From: Candidatus Sulfopaludibacter sp.
GTDB taxonomy: Bacteria > Acidobacteriota > Terriglobia > Bryobacterales > Bryobacteraceae
NCBI GenBank assembly: GCA_031292755.1
Contig: JARLGM010000010.1
Coordinates: 1-64,000 of the forward strand
Direction of reading: 5' to 3'
Length of the DNA stretch: 64,000 nt
The position numbers and the translations under genes were made by a program. Below the pieces are notes generated by a model. That model did no database searches and was not told the origin of the DNA. It saw only the letters and a list, made by a program, of their open reading frames with translations. This document shows, in pieces, positions 16,988 to 24,674 of the stretch; the first letter of the stretch is position 1; each line of letters opens with the position of its first letter.

Positions 16988-17800
16988 TTGAAGAAGCTGT
17001 TCCTATCCATCACACTTGCTGCCGGGCTGCTCGGCATTGCCTCAAACGGCCACGCGCAGGTCGAGTACGTCAAAGTATGCTCGTTATATGGCGCCGCGTT
17101 CCATTACATTCCCGGCACCGACATCTGTCTCAACGAGCAGACTGGCGAGACCAGAGAGCAGACCGCCGGCGGCACCTGGTATTCCGTGTTGCCAACCAAT
17201 AATCAGGGTCACTGGGCGACCGTTCCCCAACTGGATTGTGCGGGAACGCTGGTCAAGGTGGGAACGTTCAAAGCCAGCGATTTCAAGCTCAACGCCCACG
17301 AAAAGTACCAGGCCCCGCCTCTCCCATTCAAGCTTCAACCGGGCCAGTTCATCTCGAAGGTCATGATGAGCGGCGGCTTCTACGATCCGCTCCAACCGCT
17401 CGCCAGCGGTCCGCAGTTGAGTCCGCAGCAATTCTGCCTCAGAGTCGGCGACCCCAATTTTTTGGTCAGTGACATGGGATCCGTTCCCCTTAATCCAACA
17501 TTCTGCACTCCCGCACCCCTCGCCTGCGTGAGCAATTCGCAGATTGCAGGTACGCCCGCGGCTTATTCGTCGGCGGTGTTAGGCGCTCCGGTGGTTCACT
17601 ACAATACGGATAGCAACGGAAGGCAGGTAGGCCAGCCGATGACATGCGGAAGCCAACTGGTAGTAACCACCGGGATGGGAAATTACAATCCCACGACAAC
17701 TTCCGATCCGTCCCAAGCTAACCCGATTCCCGCGGGCGGCACGCTCACAGCCTGGGCATGCGTGGAGCAGTCGCTCGGCATCTCGACGTGGCCGTGGTAG
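16988..17800 (+). CDS. secreted protein with rhizobial-porin-like N-terminal motif
   Basis: The start is fixed by GGAGG at 16978-16982, five bases before TTG 16988, giving KKLFLSITLAAGLLGIASNG and cleavage after HAQ; the ATG at 16976 would bury that ribosome site in the gene. The mature N terminus, VEYVKVCSLYGAAFHYIPGT, closely resembles the start of alphaproteobacterial porins (VKVCSLYGAGFYYIPGTDTC). The rest is not porin-like: no repeated beta-strands, but spaced cysteines and LQPGQFISKVMMSGGFYDP. From memory, similar proteins occur in Bradyrhizobium. Probably periplasmic or cell surface; function unknown. Its own promoter is at 16848. Confidence 0.8.
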   Translation: MKKLFLSITLAAGLLGIASNGHAQVEYVKVCSLYGAAFHYIPGTDICLNEQTGETREQTAGGTWYSVLPTNNQGHWATVPQLDCAGTLVKVGTFKASDFKLNAHEKYQAPPLPFKLQPGQFISKVMMSGGFYDPLQPLASGPQLSPQQFCLRVGDPNFLVSDMGSVPLNPTFCTPAPLACVSNSQIAGTPAAYSSAVLGAPVVHYNTDSNGRQVGQPMTCGSQLVVTTGMGNYNPTTTSDPSQANPIPAGGTLTAWACVEQSLGISTWPW

Positions 17801-17854
17801 CGCCTCACAGCCGGTTCGTCCAGCCGGGCCGACTCACCCAAACGGTCTGCGGCC

Positions 17855-18727
17855 CTAATTACCCGAGGGTCTTTCGATGTGGTCAATGACGAGGAACTCG
17901 CCCGATCCTTTACCGGGAGCGAGTTGAAGTCCAAGTTGCTCGCGCAGTGCCACGATAAAAGAACTGTGGGGCGAAGGGTCACTTGCCGCTCCGCTGCCCG
18001 GGCCCGGCGAATCGGGGGCGTTGTCTTCCAATTCCAGATGGATGTCAAACGCTCCCGCCAGGCCAGTCCGGTCGATGACGCGGCGGCCGTCGGGGTGAAG
18101 GTCTTTGGCAAAGGCATCGAGACTGACACCACGGAAGTCGATCGCCATAATCGGCCCCTTCCTTGAAGTTTGGGGTTCGGCGCACGGCATACCGTCGAGA
18201 TGCACGTTCAGATCCCCACCAGCGTAGGGCTGGCAACTGCCCTCCTTCGACGGACGGAATTTAGGACCTCCCTTTGCCACGGTCATTACATAAACGGGAA
18301 CTTCCCGGATCTCCCGGTGCGTCCGCATGTGAAACCGCTCCTCCAGAAGCGCCTGCATCATGGGTCCCCTCATCATGGCCGCGCTTTGCCGGCCGTCCGC
18401 TTTCGCGTCAATCGCATATCTGGCGGAGCGTACCCATGCCGGAGCGCCCTCAACTGGCGTGGACGGCATGGGGTTCAGCGGATCGAGCTTACCGGACGCG
18501 AATACCTCGCATGCCTGGAGGATCACCGTCATCAGATTCCAACACCCCAAACTTAGCCTGCCGGGTGACGAAACGGAGGGAGGGGCCGGGTCCGCGCCCT
18601 TGCACTCCTTCACGGATGCCACTTCGAACTTCGGTCTGGCGGGAGGTGCGGCGGATTGGATCAGATCTTGCGACACAGTGCCAGCGAGGGCGAAGACGAC
18701 GGCGATGCCGAGCCGGTGTTTTGTCAT
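17855..18727 (-). CDS. TIGR03435 family secreted protein (copy 1)
   Basis: ATG 18727 follows AAAGAGGGGCAT, a good ribosome site, and begins a signal peptide (MTKHRLGIAVVFALAGTVSQ). Family landmarks are FEVASVKECKG, a YAIDAKADG segment, MRGPMMQALLEERFHMRTHR, VPVYVMTVAKGGPKF, DRTGLAGAFDIHLEL and the C-terminal REQLGLQLAPGKG...VIDHIERPSGN. TIGR03435 is a large paralogous family in Solibacter and relatives with no established function, presumed exported. The longer frame to 18817 was rejected because it lacks a ribosome site and hides the signal peptide. A second copy lies at 34638. Confidence 0.9.
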   Translation of the reverse strand: MTKHRLGIAVVFALAGTVSQDLIQSAAPPARPKFEVASVKECKGADPAPPSVSSPGRLSLGCWNLMTVILQACEVFASGKLDPLNPMPSTPVEGAPAWVRSARYAIDAKADGRQSAAMMRGPMMQALLEERFHMRTHREIREVPVYVMTVAKGGPKFRPSKEGSCQPYAGGDLNVHLDGMPCAEPQTSRKGPIMAIDFRGVSLDAFAKDLHPDGRRVIDRTGLAGAFDIHLELEDNAPDSPGPGSGAASDPSPHSSFIVALREQLGLQLAPGKGSGEFLVIDHIERPSGN

Positions 18728-18852
18728 ATGCCCCTCTTTGCGACTGACGACGGTGCGCTGACAAGTGTTCAGGGTGTTTTTGGGTTGTCCCTCGGCGGCG
18801 GTCTGAGTGGACAGCATTGAAGGTTTAGCGTTGATATCCGCACAACGAAGTC

Positions 18853-18882
18853 TTGACGTCCAACTATGTAGAATGCTATATT
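18853..18882 (+). promoter_or_regulatory. promoter with dyad for PadR operon
   Basis: TTGACG (18853-18858), an 18-base spacer and TATATT (18877-18882) form a good sigma70 promoter. The -10 lies in a dyad, AGAAT-GCTAT-ATTCT (18871-18885), well placed as an autoregulatory PadR operator. The expected transcription start is only about 8 bases before the ATG at 18897, so the mRNA would be nearly leaderless, consistent with the absence of a Shine-Dalgarno sequence. Confidence 0.6.
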
Positions 18883-18896
18883 CTGAGCGTCCGGGT

Positions 18897-19187
18897 ATGG
18901 GGAACTACACGCTCTCGTTGGCCTCGGCCATCATCCTGCAAGCTATCCGCGATGGCCACTGCTACGGTTTCGACATGATGGAAGCGACGGGCCTGCCCAG
19001 CGGCACCATCTATCCCGCGCTGCGCCGTTTGGAAGCGGCGCGGCTCATTCGCTCCGATCGCGATGCCGCCGCTGCCTCGGAGCCCGGGGGCCCTCCGCGC
19101 AAGTACTTCCGGGTCACCGCGGACGGGAAACGGGCTCTGGAAGCCGCCGGCAACCGGTTTCCCGTAATTGCCTCGCCAAGGGAATGA
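18897..19187 (+). CDS. PadR family transcriptional regulator
   Basis: This 97-residue winged-helix protein has the PadR core: LSLASAIILQAIRDGHCYGFDMMEATGLPSGTIYPALRRLEAARLIRS followed by the wing GGPPRKYFRVTADGKRAL. It lacks a long C-terminal dimerisation helix, as in the short PadR group common in Acidobacteria beside ADOP-type permeases. ATG 18897 fits the promoter; earlier in-frame codons lie in or upstream of the promoter. The next gene begins 3 bases after the stop. Likely represses its own operon through the dyad over the -10 (inference). Confidence 0.9.
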   Translation: MGNYTLSLASAIILQAIRDGHCYGFDMMEATGLPSGTIYPALRRLEAARLIRSDRDAAAASEPGGPPRKYFRVTADGKRALEAAGNRFPVIASPRE

Positions 19188-19190
19188 GCT

Positions 19191-20402
19191 ATGTGTCCAG
19201 TTGTTTCCGCCTGCCGCTTCGCAGTTCGATTGGCCAGCCTGCTGGTGCCGCGGAAATTGCGCGACGACTGGGCCGGCCAATGGACCGCAGAAATCCGCCA
19301 CGGCTACGCGTTGCTTACGGATAGAGGCGAATCCCCCGCGGAAATCCGGAGTAAGCTGCTGCGCTTCGCCATGGGAGCTTTTTCCGACGCCGCCGATCTG
19401 CGCCTGTCCGGATTCGATCTGCGGCCGGTCGTCGGCCATCCGGCGTTCTGTCTGGCCGTGCCGCTGATCGTGATGGCCCTTCTTTTGGCCTCCACGCACG
19501 CCTTTCAAAACTGCCGTCAGGCGATTGCCGGACTGCCCGGCCGCCAACCGGAGCAACTGGTCTTGCTGTCGCGGTCAGCCACCGTGATGGGCCTCGAAGC
19601 CGTGCCTTCCTCCGCCGACCTCCTTGCCTTCCAGAAGCAGTGGACCGGAGCTTCCCTGGCCGGGTTCCTGATCGATGGGCCGGTCCTCCGCGTGACGCCC
19701 GGCTTCTACGATGTTCTCGGCGCAGTCCCTCGCCTGCCTTTTCGGTTCCTGGGGCATACCATCGAAGCCGTGAAGCTGCTCGATCTGCAACCGGCCAGAA
19801 TGGGCATTCTCGCCCGGCTGAGAGCTTCGGATCGCCCGCGGCAGACCGAGGCGGCATTGACACGCATGACCAATGGCCGCGCTGTATCGCTGCGATTCGT
19901 GAAGGGCCGGATGCGCGCGCCGCTGGTCTTTGCGGCGGTTGTCTGTGCCCTGGCCCTGGGAATCGGATTGATCGTTTCGCGCGTGCGGTCGCGTGGCATC
20001 CTCTTCTATTTGGTCAAGACGGCCCTGGCGGAAGGCGCGATCGTGTCAGCCTGGGCCGAGTTGGCCGCGGGGCTGCCGATCTCTTCCTCGGGTGCCGGAA
20101 GCGTAACGACCGCATTCCTTCTCCCTGGCCTGCTCCTGGCCGCCGCGGCCCTGATGTTGTGGTGGGCGCTTCTTGACCAGCAGGGACGCTGCCCTGTGTG
20201 TTACCGGTTTCTGGCGCTGCCGGTGCGCATCGGGTCGCACAGCAGCATCATTCTGGATCGCCCGGGAGTGGAAGTTCTCTGCCTCCGCGGCCATGGCAGC
20301 CTGCTGATCCCCGCTGCCGGGGGCGATGCGGCGGAGCCGCCTGCCTGGACCGCATTTCATGAATCCTGGAAAGACTGTTTCGCTCAAGGAGGGACGAAAT
20401 GA
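19191..20402 (+). CDS. multi-span membrane protein with ADOP-like permease prefix, 403 aa
   Basis: The N terminus (LVPRKLRDDWAGQWTAEIRHG) resembles the prefix domain of acidobacterial ADOP / MacB-like permeases, but the FtsX core is missing. Hydrophobic spans are near residues 83-102, 243-263, 266-290 and 302-330. The C terminus has a CPVCYRFL motif and another Cys, perhaps a metal or redox site. I do not recognise the full-length family. Placement directly after padR (3-base gap) and before a secreted protein (4-base overlap) suggests an envelope function controlled by PadR. Confidence 0.7.
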   Translation: MCPVVSACRFAVRLASLLVPRKLRDDWAGQWTAEIRHGYALLTDRGESPAEIRSKLLRFAMGAFSDAADLRLSGFDLRPVVGHPAFCLAVPLIVMALLLASTHAFQNCRQAIAGLPGRQPEQLVLLSRSATVMGLEAVPSSADLLAFQKQWTGASLAGFLIDGPVLRVTPGFYDVLGAVPRLPFRFLGHTIEAVKLLDLQPARMGILARLRASDRPRQTEAALTRMTNGRAVSLRFVKGRMRAPLVFAAVVCALALGIGLIVSRVRSRGILFYLVKTALAEGAIVSAWAELAAGLPISSSGAGSVTTAFLLPGLLLAAAALMLWWALLDQQGRCPVCYRFLALPVRIGSHSSIILDRPGVEVLCLRGHGSLLIPAAGGDAAEPPAWTAFHESWKDCFAQGGTK

Positions 20403-20755
20403 CAAAACTGCGTGGCTTTGGTTTGTTCTTGCTTTTGGCGAGCGGTGCCTGGGGCGCTGACGTCACCGGAAAATGGACCGGATCGCTAGACTTGAACACC
20501 GGTACTCATGGCGGCGCCTGCGTCCTTCTGAAACAGCAGGGCGGCACGATCACCGGCACCCAGGGCCCATCGGAGGCCAAACAGTTTGCCCTTACCAGCG
20601 GGCGCATCGACGGCGGGCAGGTCACCATCGAGGCGCGCCCCGGTGCGACGGTCCTGCGGTTGACCATGAAACTGGAGGGCAACAAACTCAGCGGCGACGT
20701 GTTCGAGGACGATCAGAAAATTGGAACGGTCTCGCTTCAGAAGGTAGACAAATGA
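20399..20755 (+). CDS. small secreted beta-rich protein, 118 aa
   Basis: A signal peptide (MTKLRGFGLFLLLASGAWG, cleavage after GA) precedes a domain of alternating beta-strands: VTGKWTGSLDLNTG, GGTITGTQGPSE, LTSGRIDGGQVTIEA, LRLTMKLEGNKLSGDV. This pattern is typical of small lipocalin-like periplasmic proteins of Acidobacteria; no function is assigned. The ATG overlaps the upstream stop, and its own stop overlaps the next start (ATGA at both ends). Confidence 0.75.
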   Translation: MTKLRGFGLFLLLASGAWGADVTGKWTGSLDLNTGTHGGACVLLKQQGGTITGTQGPSEAKQFALTSGRIDGGQVTIEARPGATVLRLTMKLEGNKLSGDVFEDDQKIGTVSLQKVDK

Positions 20756-21864
20756 AGAGACGCGCCGCCGCGACGGGAATGGCCTTGAGCGCCGGCCTGT
20801 TCCTGCTTTGGGGACAAAGTATGCGTTCCTTTGACCAGTCTCTGCCGCTGGAGGAGGTGGCGGAAACCACCGCGAACGTAAGCGTGGGCGATCTGAACGG
20901 CGACGGACACCTCGATATCGTCCTTGCCAAAGGGCGGCACTGGCCCTTGCCGGACGTGGTGCTCTTCGGGGATGGGAAAGGCCACTTCGTGCCGGGGCCG
21001 CCGCTCCCCAACAAGCCGGATCGCAGCTATTCGGCGCCCCTGGCGGATCTGAACGGGGACGGCAGCCTGGACATGGTGATCAGCAACGATCGCCCAGACC
21101 CCAAGGTTGTGTTGCTCAACGACGGAAAGGGCCGCTTCACGATGGCCGGAACGTTTGGCGACCCTGGCTGGCCGACGCGGAACGTGGTGCTGGCGGACCT
21201 GAATGGCGATGGCTCCCCGGACATCGCGGTGGCCAACCGGCCGGGCCCCAGCTACCTCTGCTTCAACGACGGCAGGGCGCACTTCCAGTGCCAGCCGCTC
21301 GGTCCGGAGACATCCGCGACGGTTCTGGCGGGCGACATGGATGGTGATGGGTCACAGGATGTGATCGTCGCCTGCCGCGACGACTGCCAGAGCGTGGTCT
21401 ACCTGAACGATGGAAAGGGCAATTTCCTTCGCAAGCGGCCTTTTGGCCCGCCGCATTCATCGACCCGTGCCCTCGCGGTCGCCGATTTCGATGGAGACGG
21501 GCGGCTCGATATCGCCGCCTGTCATGAGGAAGAGGGCCTCTTCCTATACTTCAACCAGGGCGGCGGCAATTTCGGACCCGGGCTGAAGATCGCGGGGCGG
21601 GAAGCCTTGCCGTATTCCATGCTTGCCGCCGATCTGAACAAAGATGGGATGCCCGAGATCATCGTGGGCTATGTGAATGCGCCGGGAGCCATCTACTTCA
21701 ATACTGGAAAAGGGCGGCACTACAACCGCGTCACTTTCGGCGACAACAAAGGCGCCACCTACGGGCTCGCCGCGGCGGACCTGGATGGCGATGGCTACCC
21801 GGACATCGTGGCCGCGCGGTCCGGTGCTTCGAGCCTCCTGTTTTTCAACCGGCCGGCCCGGTAG
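20752..21864 (+). CDS. FG-GAP/VCBS repeat secreted protein
   Basis: After a signal peptide (RAAATGMALSAGLFLLWGQS), the 370-residue protein consists of seven FG-GAP/VCBS blades, each with a calcium-binding loop of the type DLNGDGHLDIV, DLNGDGSLDMV, DLNGDGSPDIA, DMDGDGSQDVI, DFDGDGRLDIA, DLNKDGMPEII and DLDGDGYPDIV. This should fold as one complete seven-bladed beta-propeller, extracytoplasmic and calcium-stabilised, probably an adhesion or binding module. It is the last gene of the PadR operon and is coupled to the preceding gene by an ATGA overlap. Confidence 0.92.
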   Translation: MKRRAAATGMALSAGLFLLWGQSMRSFDQSLPLEEVAETTANVSVGDLNGDGHLDIVLAKGRHWPLPDVVLFGDGKGHFVPGPPLPNKPDRSYSAPLADLNGDGSLDMVISNDRPDPKVVLLNDGKGRFTMAGTFGDPGWPTRNVVLADLNGDGSPDIAVANRPGPSYLCFNDGRAHFQCQPLGPETSATVLAGDMDGDGSQDVIVACRDDCQSVVYLNDGKGNFLRKRPFGPPHSSTRALAVADFDGDGRLDIAACHEEEGLFLYFNQGGGNFGPGLKIAGREALPYSMLAADLNKDGMPEIIVGYVNAPGAIYFNTGKGRHYNRVTFGDNKGATYGLAAADLDGDGYPDIVAARSGASSLLFFNRPAR

Positions 21865-21924
21865 GGTACTCTGAGCTGACTTTTTGGCGCCTCGCTCTTC
21901 TGATGCTATGCTCTGATTTCCGCT

Positions 21925-22677
21925 ATGCAAGAAAAAGTGATCGTCGTATTCGGCGGGGCCGGTGGCATCGGAGCCGAGACCGGCGCACGCCTGGCATCGG
22001 AAGGCGCGCGCATCGTCATCGCCGATCTGAACGGAGCCCCGGCCCAGGCTCACGCCGCGGACATCGTGGCGGGCGGCGGGCAAGCCATCGGCGTTGCCTG
22101 CGATATCACTAACCCCGAGTCTTGCGAGCAAGCGGCGCAGGCTGCCGTCGAGCGATTTGGGCAGCTCGACGGGATGGTGAATTGCGCGGGCATCAGCAAG
22201 CCGCACGACTCCCTCTCGCTGCCGCCCACGGACTGGGCTCGCATGGTGGACGTGCAACTCAACGGCGCGTTCTACTCGGCGCAGGCCTGCGCGAAGCGTA
22301 TGGGGACAGCCGGCGGCGGAATCGTATTCATTACCAGCACCAATGCCGAAGCCGCCTTCCCTCGCCGTGCGGCTTACTGTGCGGCCAAGGCGGGCGTGGC
22401 CATGCTCACCAAGGTGCTGGCCATTGAGTGGGCCGAAAGGCGCATTCGCGTCAACGCGGTCGGTCCGGCTTATGTCGCTACCGAAATGACCCAGCGCAAC
22501 ATCGCGGCCGGCAACGTGAACGAAGAGCAAGTCAAAGCCCGCATCCCGCTGGGCCGCCTGGCCCAACCCGCCGATGTCGCCGACGCCGTGTCCTTCCTGC
22601 TCAGCGAGCGTGCCGGCTTCGTCACGGGCCACTCGCTCTACGTGGACGGCGGCTGGCTGGCTTATGGATACTTCTGA
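21925..22677 (+). CDS. SDR family oxidoreductase
   Basis: A 250-residue classical short-chain dehydrogenase: VFGGAGGIGAETG (nucleotide-binding Gly motif), DLNG after beta-2 suggesting NAD preference, NCAGISK, catalytic Ser in FITSTNAEA, YCAAKAG (Tyr/Lys), NAVGPAYVATEM and the C-terminal FVTGHSLYVDGGW. Convergent with iolG (5-base gap). Its closeness to the inositol operon suggests a polyol or sugar substrate, but that is only context. Confidence 0.92.
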   Translation: MQEKVIVVFGGAGGIGAETGARLASEGARIVIADLNGAPAQAHAADIVAGGGQAIGVACDITNPESCEQAAQAAVERFGQLDGMVNCAGISKPHDSLSLPPTDWARMVDVQLNGAFYSAQACAKRMGTAGGGIVFITSTNAEAAFPRRAAYCAAKAGVAMLTKVLAIEWAERRIRVNAVGPAYVATEMTQRNIAAGNVNEEQVKARIPLGRLAQPADVADAVSFLLSERAGFVTGHSLYVDGGWLAYGYF

Positions 22678-22682
22678 CCGGT

Positions 22683-23714
22683 TCACCGGACCGGCGCGGC
22701 GATCTCGTCCAGCCTTACGGGCCTGTGTTGTTCATACGACTGGCGGGCCGCTATGGCCATGACTACCGCCACCAGCCCGTCGATTCCCGCCACTGGCGTT
22801 GGCCCATCCTCCCGGACCGCCGTCACAAAGGCCCGGACTTCGCTGACGAAGCTCTCCGTGTACCGGTCCATGAAGAAGTTCAGCGGCAAGTCCCTGCGGA
22901 CCTCGGTGGCGGTGCTGACCACTGCCTGGTTGGGATAGCAGTTCTGCGTGCCGATACTGCCCCGGCTTCCCAGAATCTCCACCCGCTGGTCGTACCCATA
23001 GGCGGCCTGGCGGCTGTTATCGATTGTCCCGATGACGCCGTTTTTAAAGCGCAAAACGATCAGCGCCGTATCCAGGTCGCCGGCCGCGCCGATCTCCGGG
23101 TCTACCATCACCCCGCCAGACGTATAGATCTCCTCCACCTCGTCGCCGATCAGAAAGCGCGCCATGTCGAAGTCGTGAATGGTCATGTCCAGGAAGATGC
23201 CGCCGGAGCTCCGGATGTACGCAAGAGGCGGGGGCGCAGGGTCGCGGCTGATGATATGCATCAGCCTGGGAGTGCCGATCTCGCCGCTCACCACCGCCTG
23301 GCGCACGCGGGCGAAGTTGGCGTCGAAGCGCCGGTTGAAGCCGATCTGTAGTTTGATGCCGGCCCGTTCCACCGCCTCCAGGGCGCGATGGATCTCGCCC
23401 AGACTGTGGGAGATCGGCTTCTCACAGAAGATGTGCTTACCCGCCCGCGCCGCCTGCACGATCAGGCCGGCGTGGGTATCGGTGGAGGAGCAGATCAGGA
23501 CGGCCTCGATTTCCGGATTCGCCAGAATCTGCTGGCTGGATTCGGCCACGGTGGGAATGCCGCAGCGTGTTGCCACCGCCTGCGCGGCCTCGCGGTTGAC
23601 GTCCGCGATGGCCAGTATGCGGGCTTCCGGCAGCCGGAAGGCCAGCCCTTCCGCGTGTACTTTGCCGATGCGCCCGGCGCCAATGATGCCGACATTGAGT
23701 GGATTCGTTCTCAT
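22683..23714 (-). CDS. iolG: myo-inositol 2-dehydrogenase (IolG, Gfo/Idh/MocA family)
   Basis: IolG oxidises myo-inositol to 2-keto-myo-inositol with NAD. ATG 23714 (MRTNPLNVGIIGAGRIGKVH) follows AGAGGACCTC; the longer frame reaching 23987 overlaps iolE and is not real. Visible motifs: GAGRIG Rossmann motif, FCEKPISHSLGE (the EKP motif with catalytic-region Lys), GFNRRFDANF, SSGGIFLDMTIHDFDMARF with the catalytic His/Asp, and a C-terminal VAGIDGLVAVVMAIAARQS. Length (343) is typical. Last gene of the iol operon, 22 bases after iolE. Confidence 0.92.
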   Translation of the reverse strand: MRTNPLNVGIIGAGRIGKVHAEGLAFRLPEARILAIADVNREAAQAVATRCGIPTVAESSQQILANPEIEAVLICSSTDTHAGLIVQAARAGKHIFCEKPISHSLGEIHRALEAVERAGIKLQIGFNRRFDANFARVRQAVVSGEIGTPRLMHIISRDPAPPPLAYIRSSGGIFLDMTIHDFDMARFLIGDEVEEIYTSGGVMVDPEIGAAGDLDTALIVLRFKNGVIGTIDNSRQAAYGYDQRVEILGSRGSIGTQNCYPNQAVVSTATEVRRDLPLNFFMDRYTESFVSEVRAFVTAVREDGPTPVAGIDGLVAVVMAIAARQSYEQHRPVRLDEIAAPVR

Positions 23715-23736
23715 GAGGTCCTCTATTGGTAGCAAC

Positions 23737-24663
23737 TCACTGGAAATTGCATTCGATGGAACGCAGATATTCGCGATTGCGGCGCGCGCTCTCTTTCGGT
23801 GTACCCATGCCCGGCAGAACATCCTGCTCCACCAGCACGTAGCCCTCGTAGTGCCGCGCCGCCAGCCAGCGCAGCAGGGCCGGAAAATCCACACAGCCCT
23901 TTCCCAATTCGCAGAAAACTCCGTGGCGCAGAGCCGTGAAGTAATCCCACTGTTCCGCACGTGCCTGCCGCGCCACCTCCGGCTCACAGTCCTTGCAGTG
24001 GATGTACCAAACTCTATCGCCGAAGCGCTCCAGAGCCGGGACCACGTCGCAATCCCCTGCCCCGTAGCAGTAATGGCCGGTGTCGAATACCAGCCCGAGC
24101 CTTTCGGGATGGGTCAACGCCAGCAGGGTGACGATCTCGTCCGGAGTCTCCACGTAACCGGCGCAGTGGTGGTGGAAAACCGTCCGCAGGCCGGTCTCCT
24201 CAAACACGGCGTCAGCCACCCGGCCGGCGCCGCCCGCGAACACTCTCCACTCGGCCGGTGTCAAGCCCGCTTCCACGGTGGCGCGTCCGGCCAGGCGGGT
24301 CCGTTCCGGCACCGTGCCGTTATCGTCGGCCAGCACCAGGTAGGGCGCCGGTGTCCCACCCACTGCGGCCAGCAATCGCGCCGTCTTCACCGCATTGGCG
24401 ATGCCCTCTGCGTGCGCGGATGGTTCCTTCAGTGCCACCGGCACAAACGCGCCCAGCATCGCCAGGCCTCGCTTTTCGAGTTCCGCCTTTAGCCTTACAG
24501 GGTCCGTGGGCATGTAAGCCCAATCCCCCAATTCCGTGCCGGTGTATCCGGCATCGGCGAGTTCGTCCAACATGCGGTCAAACGGAATCTGCTCTCCTTT
24601 GGCCGCATCGAATTCCAGCGTGCCCCAGGAACAAGGGGCGTTGCCCACCAGCAGCTTTGCCAT
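23737..24663 (-). CDS. iolE: myo-inosose-2 dehydratase-like (IolE)
   Basis: A xylose-isomerase-like TIM barrel of 308 residues opening [14 protein letters not shown], characteristic of IolE-type 2-keto-myo-inositol dehydratases, which produce the diketone that IolD cleaves. Probable metal ligands lie in [28 protein letters not shown] and [18 protein letters not shown] precedes ATG 24663. Sits between iolD (11-base gap) and iolG, giving consecutive pathway steps. Some homologues act on other inosose isomers, so exact substrate is inferred from context. Confidence 0.9.
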   Translation of the reverse strand: MAKLLVGNAPCSWGTLEFDAAKGEQIPFDRMLDELADAGYTGTELGDWAYMPTDPVRLKAELEKRGLAMLGAFVPVALKEPSAHAEGIANAVKTARLLAAVGGTPAPYLVLADDNGTVPERTRLAGRATVEAGLTPAEWRVFAGGAGRVADAVFEETGLRTVFHHHCAGYVETPDEIVTLLALTHPERLGLVFDTGHYCYGAGDCDVVPALERFGDRVWYIHCKDCEPEVARQARAEQWDYFTALRHGVFCELGKGCVDFPALLRWLAARHYEGYVLVEQDVLPGMGTPKESARRNREYLRSIECNFQ

Positions 24664-24674
24664 GATTCCTCAGT

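Noticed and set aside
23179-24492. 437-aa plus-strand frame
   Set aside because: Antisense of iolG and iolE.
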